Source: Rhizobacter terrae
GTDB taxonomy: Bacteria > Pseudomonadota > Gammaproteobacteria > Burkholderiales > Burkholderiaceae_C
Length of the DNA stretch: 64,000 nt
Direction: 5' to 3'
NCBI RefSeq assembly: GCF_003852895.1
Contig: NZ_QUSW01000001.1
Location: 992,001-1,056,000, forward strand
A model generated the notes under the pieces. It saw only the letters and a program-made list of their open reading frames with translations, did not search any database and was not told the origin of the DNA. Shown in pieces: positions 61,710 to 64,000 of the stretch. The stretch's first letter is position 1, and each line of letters opens with the position of its first letter. A program made the translations under genes and the position numbers.

Positions 61710-62615
61710 TCACTTCTTCTTGGCCTTCTTGGGCGGCGGCACGTCGTTGAGCACCGAGCCCACCACCGCCACGCCGGATTCGGTCAAGCCCTGCACCATG
61801 TCGTTGAAGGCATGGACGCGGGTGGCGCCGGTGCGGGCCACGGCCAGCACGGAGCCCGTGCGCGCGGCGATCATGGCGGCATCCTCGCCCACCGACAGCG
61901 AGGGCGTGTCGATGATGACGACGTCGAAGCTGGCGCGCGCATGAATCAGGAACTCGTCCAGGTTCATCTTGCTCAGCAGTTCGAGCGGGTTGGGCGGGAT
62001 GGGGCCCGAGGGCAGCACGTACAGGCCGGCCAGGTCGGTGATGCGGATGATGGCCTCGTCGCGCGAGCGGCCTGCGAGCACGGTGGACAGGCCCACCTTG
62101 TTCTGCAGCAGGAAGAGCTCGTGCTGGCGCGGGTTGCGCATGTCGGCGTCGATCAGCAGCGTGCGCTCGCCCAGCTGCGAGAAGATGATCGCGAGGTTGG
62201 CCGCCAGGTAGGTGCGGCCCACGCCGGGGTCCGTGCCCACGACGGTCAGCACCTGGCGCTGCTCGGTCTTGTCGAACCAGCGCAGCATCAGCTGCGAGCG
62301 GATGGCGCGAAGCTGCTCCACGCGCGGGCTGAAGGGCTGGTAGGCCGCGACCAGCTCGTCCGACAGCGTCTTCTTCTCGGCGCTGGCGCGCAGGTAGGCA
62401 TAGGAGAACTGCCGCGACAGCGCGTACTGGATGTCGGCTTCGGTCAGCAGGCCCAGGCGGATGGCCGCCTCGCCAAAGCGGATGTCGTGTTCCTTCTGGA
62501 ACTGGATGATGCGCTCTGCGTCTTCCGGCGTGAGCACGCCGCTGTCCATCAGGATCGCGCCGATCGAGCGGTTGGCCCTCGGCGCGCCGGTGGCCACTGA
62601 AACGGTCATCTTCAT
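61710..62615 (-). CDS. epsG: EpsG, chain-length determinant BY-kinase-like protein
   Basis: A 301-residue protein. The first 75 residues are a GspE/MshEN-like N-terminal domain (SIGAILMDSGVLTPEDAERII). The ATPase domain follows with P-loop GTDPGVGRTYLAAN (Arg where BY-kinases have Lys), Walker A' LLIDADMR and Walker B VVIIDTPSL. The usual C-terminal Tyr cluster is absent; instead the tail is PPPKKAKKK. It pairs with EpsF to control polymer length. Adjacent to epsF with 1 bp between them. Confidence 0.87.
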   Translation of the reverse strand: MKMTVSVATGAPRANRSIGAILMDSGVLTPEDAERIIQFQKEHDIRFGEAAIRLGLLTEADIQYALSRQFSYAYLRASAEKKTLSDELVAAYQPFSPRVEQLRAIRSQLMLRWFDKTEQRQVLTVVGTDPGVGRTYLAANLAIIFSQLGERTLLIDADMRNPRQHELFLLQNKVGLSTVLAGRSRDEAIIRITDLAGLYVLPSGPIPPNPLELLSKMNLDEFLIHARASFDVVIIDTPSLSVGEDAAMIAARTGSVLAVARTGATRVHAFNDMVQGLTESGVAVVGSVLNDVPPPKKAKKK

Positions 62616-62616
62616 G

Positions 62617-63999
62617 TCAGCGCGCTCCCGGGGCGTTCAGCATGGGCCGTGCAGGCCGCTGGCCGGAGGTCAGCTGGCGGAAGATCGGCCGCTTGGAATC
62701 AGCAGGACGCAGGACGCCGATGACCGGCACTCCAGGCGTCGCGAGCAGGTCCTGCGGGCCGCGCACGCGGCGGTCCAGCACTTCCCACAGCAAGGCGGCA
62801 CCCACGCCCAGCAGCAGGCCGCCGACGATGGAGCCGATGATGTTCACCAGCACGCGCGGACGCGCCGGGAAGATGGGTTCTACTGCGGGGCTCAGCAGCC
62901 GGGTGTTGGCCTGCGTGTTCTGGCCTTCCAGGTTGAGCATGCTCACCTTCTGGCTCACGCCTTCGTAGGCCCGCTGGGCAGTTTCCACGTCGCGCAGCAG
63001 CACCGAGATCTGGTCCTTCTGCGAACGCAGCGACAGCACCGTCTTCTTCTGCGCCTCGACCAGTGCTCGCAGTTCGGCAATCTTCTGGCCTGTGCCGCGC
63101 ACGATCACCGAGCTGCCGCCGGAAACCCGGCGAATCTCACTGGCGATCTGCTGGTTGAGTTCAGCGATCTGGGCTTCCAGGGCCAAACGCTGCGGATGGC
63201 TCTTGCCCACCACGCTGCTGATCTCGCTCAAGCGCTGCTGGGCCGTGGCCAGCTGGCTCTTCAGGCTCTGCACAGCTGCGTTGTTCAGCACGTCGGGCGA
63301 GGTGTCAGTGCCGGTGATGCGCTGGCGGGTCTGCGCATCGACGGACTCGGCCTCGGCCGTGCCCAGCTGGGCCAGCAGCGCGCCCAGGCGGGAGTTCTCC
63401 TGGTCCAGGCGTTCGTCGGAAACGACGATGCCCTTGTCCTGCTGGAACTTGGACAGCTTGGCCTGCGCCGCTTCCAGGTTGCTGCGCAGCAGCTTCACCT
63501 GCTCGTCGAGGAAGGTGGCCGACTGGCGGGCCGGCTCGATGCGCAGCTCCACCGACACGTCCATGTAGGCCTGCGCAAAGGCGTTGGCCGCGCTGGACGC
63601 GAAGGCGGCATCCTGCGAGGCGAAGCTGATGCTGATGACGTTGCTGCCGTGTGCGGGCTCCACCGTCAGGCCGCGCTGCAGCAGCCCGGCGAAGTAGCGC
63701 TCCAGCGGCACCTTGGCCTCGGTGGATTCACGCCACTGGCGAACCGCCTCCGGCGAGCGTTCCACGCCCAGCATCTTCACCACGCGGGATGCCACGCGGT
63801 CGCTCTTGAGCACTTCCACCTGCGTTGCCATGTAGGCGGGCGAGGCCAGGCCCGGCGCCAGGGCGCCGAGGATCGGGTCGTTGCGCACGTCCACGATCAT
63901 GGACGCTTCAGCGATGAACTGCTTGGGAAGCGTCAGCGTGACCGCGGTACCGGCGCACGCCACGATGACGGCGATCACCAGCACCAGCCACTTCTTGGA
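62617..63999 (-). CDS. epsF: EpsF, chain-length determinant protein (Wzz domain), N-terminus outside window
   Basis: At least 460 residues; the frame is open to the right edge, so perhaps 15-25 N-terminal residues are missing. The first membrane helix (KKWLVLVIAVIVACAGTAVTL) is followed by the Wzz domain (SMIVDVRNDP), long coiled coils (about 150-340), and a second helix near the C-terminus (VLVNIIGSIVGGLLLGVGAALLWEVLDRRV). It is the periplasmic polysaccharide co-polymerase working with EpsG and the export channel. Confidence 0.88.
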   Translation of the reverse strand, partial: SKKWLVLVIAVIVACAGTAVTLTLPKQFIAEASMIVDVRNDPILGALAPGLASPAYMATQVEVLKSDRVASRVVKMLGVERSPEAVRQWRESTEAKVPLERYFAGLLQRGLTVEPAHGSNVISISFASQDAAFASSAANAFAQAYMDVSVELRIEPARQSATFLDEQVKLLRSNLEAAQAKLSKFQQDKGIVVSDERLDQENSRLGALLAQLGTAEAESVDAQTRQRITGTDTSPDVLNNAAVQSLKSQLATAQQRLSEISSVVGKSHPQRLALEAQIAELNQQIASEIRRVSGGSSVIVRGTGQKIAELRALVEAQKKTVLSLRSQKDQISVLLRDVETAQRAYEGVSQKVSMLNLEGQNTQANTRLLSPAVEPIFPARPRVLVNIIGSIVGGLLLGVGAALLWEVLDRRVRGPQDLLATPGVPVIGVLRPADSKRPIFRQLTSGQRPARPMLNAPGAR

Positions 64000-64000
64000 C

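Overview
The window is high-GC DNA (roughly two thirds G+C, third codon positions strongly G/C) from a betaproteobacterium, most likely Burkholderiales and near Comamonadaceae. The basis is UbiB/UbiJ ubiquinone genes, a ligase-associated exonuclease next to an ATP-dependent ligase, an XrtB (exosortase B) type exopolysaccharide (EPS) locus, and Comamonadaceae-looking intergenic palindromes. I see no tRNA, rRNA, CRISPR array, transposase or integrase.

Positions 1-22000 are a conserved chromosomal flank. It holds a serine carboxypeptidase (cut by the window edge), a TM2 protein, a GNAT acetyltransferase, an EamA exporter, an asparaginase-II family enzyme, an alpha/beta hydrolase, an outer membrane barrel divergent from an XRE-type regulator, and a PlpD-like patatin with a barrel. 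It continues with ATP-dependent DNA ligase plus exonuclease, a nudB-EEP nuclease-clsB operon, aspS, an FmdB/DUF502 pair, a sodium:solute symporter, and ubiJ-ubiB. A structured palindromic element of about 330 bp lies between aspS and nudB.

Positions 22000-64000 are one large EPS locus, open at the right edge. A plus-strand arm (22124-31120) has the priming sugar transferase, an EpsL-like outer membrane protein, galE, manC, ugd, then an Fn3 lipoprotein and a secreted beta-helix protein. A minus-strand arm (38531-31135) has a GT4, epsI, a GT2, a WecG/TagA-type transferase fused to a STAS-like domain, gmd, rmd and a TviB-like dehydrogenase. A second Fn3-lipoprotein/beta-helix pair follows at 39100-41370. 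The long minus-strand arm (63999-48593) encodes EpsF, EpsG, exosortase B, an O-antigen ligase-type polymerase, a GH5-like hydrolase, a flippase, five glycosyltransferases, a VirK-type protein and a polysaccharide deacetylase; most are joined by 4-bp ATGA overlaps.

The most unusual part is 41420-46367: three translationally coupled genes. They encode (1) an NRPS-type adenylation-carrier protein fused to a 10-TM acyltransferase-3 domain with the R-X10-H motif, (2) an Asp/Glu-type racemase with both catalytic cysteines, and (3) a phosphopantetheinyl transferase. I infer a self-contained machine that activates an amino acid, possibly the D-enantiomer, and transfers it across the inner membrane onto the EPS, analogous to but not homologous in layout with Dlt teichoic-acid alanylation. 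A hexapeptide O-acetyltransferase and a FemAB/BioF2-like GNAT protein are encoded divergently next to it.

Predicted precursors are GDP-mannose, GDP-D-rhamnose, UDP-glucose/galactose, UDP-glucuronate and a UDP-HexNAc uronate. Assembly would be lipid-linked (Wzx/Wzy-like) with EpsF/EpsG length control and export through a barrel. Shared G-rich inverted repeats and -24/-12-like sequences upstream of the Fn3 lipoproteins and the modification genes hint at common regulation.
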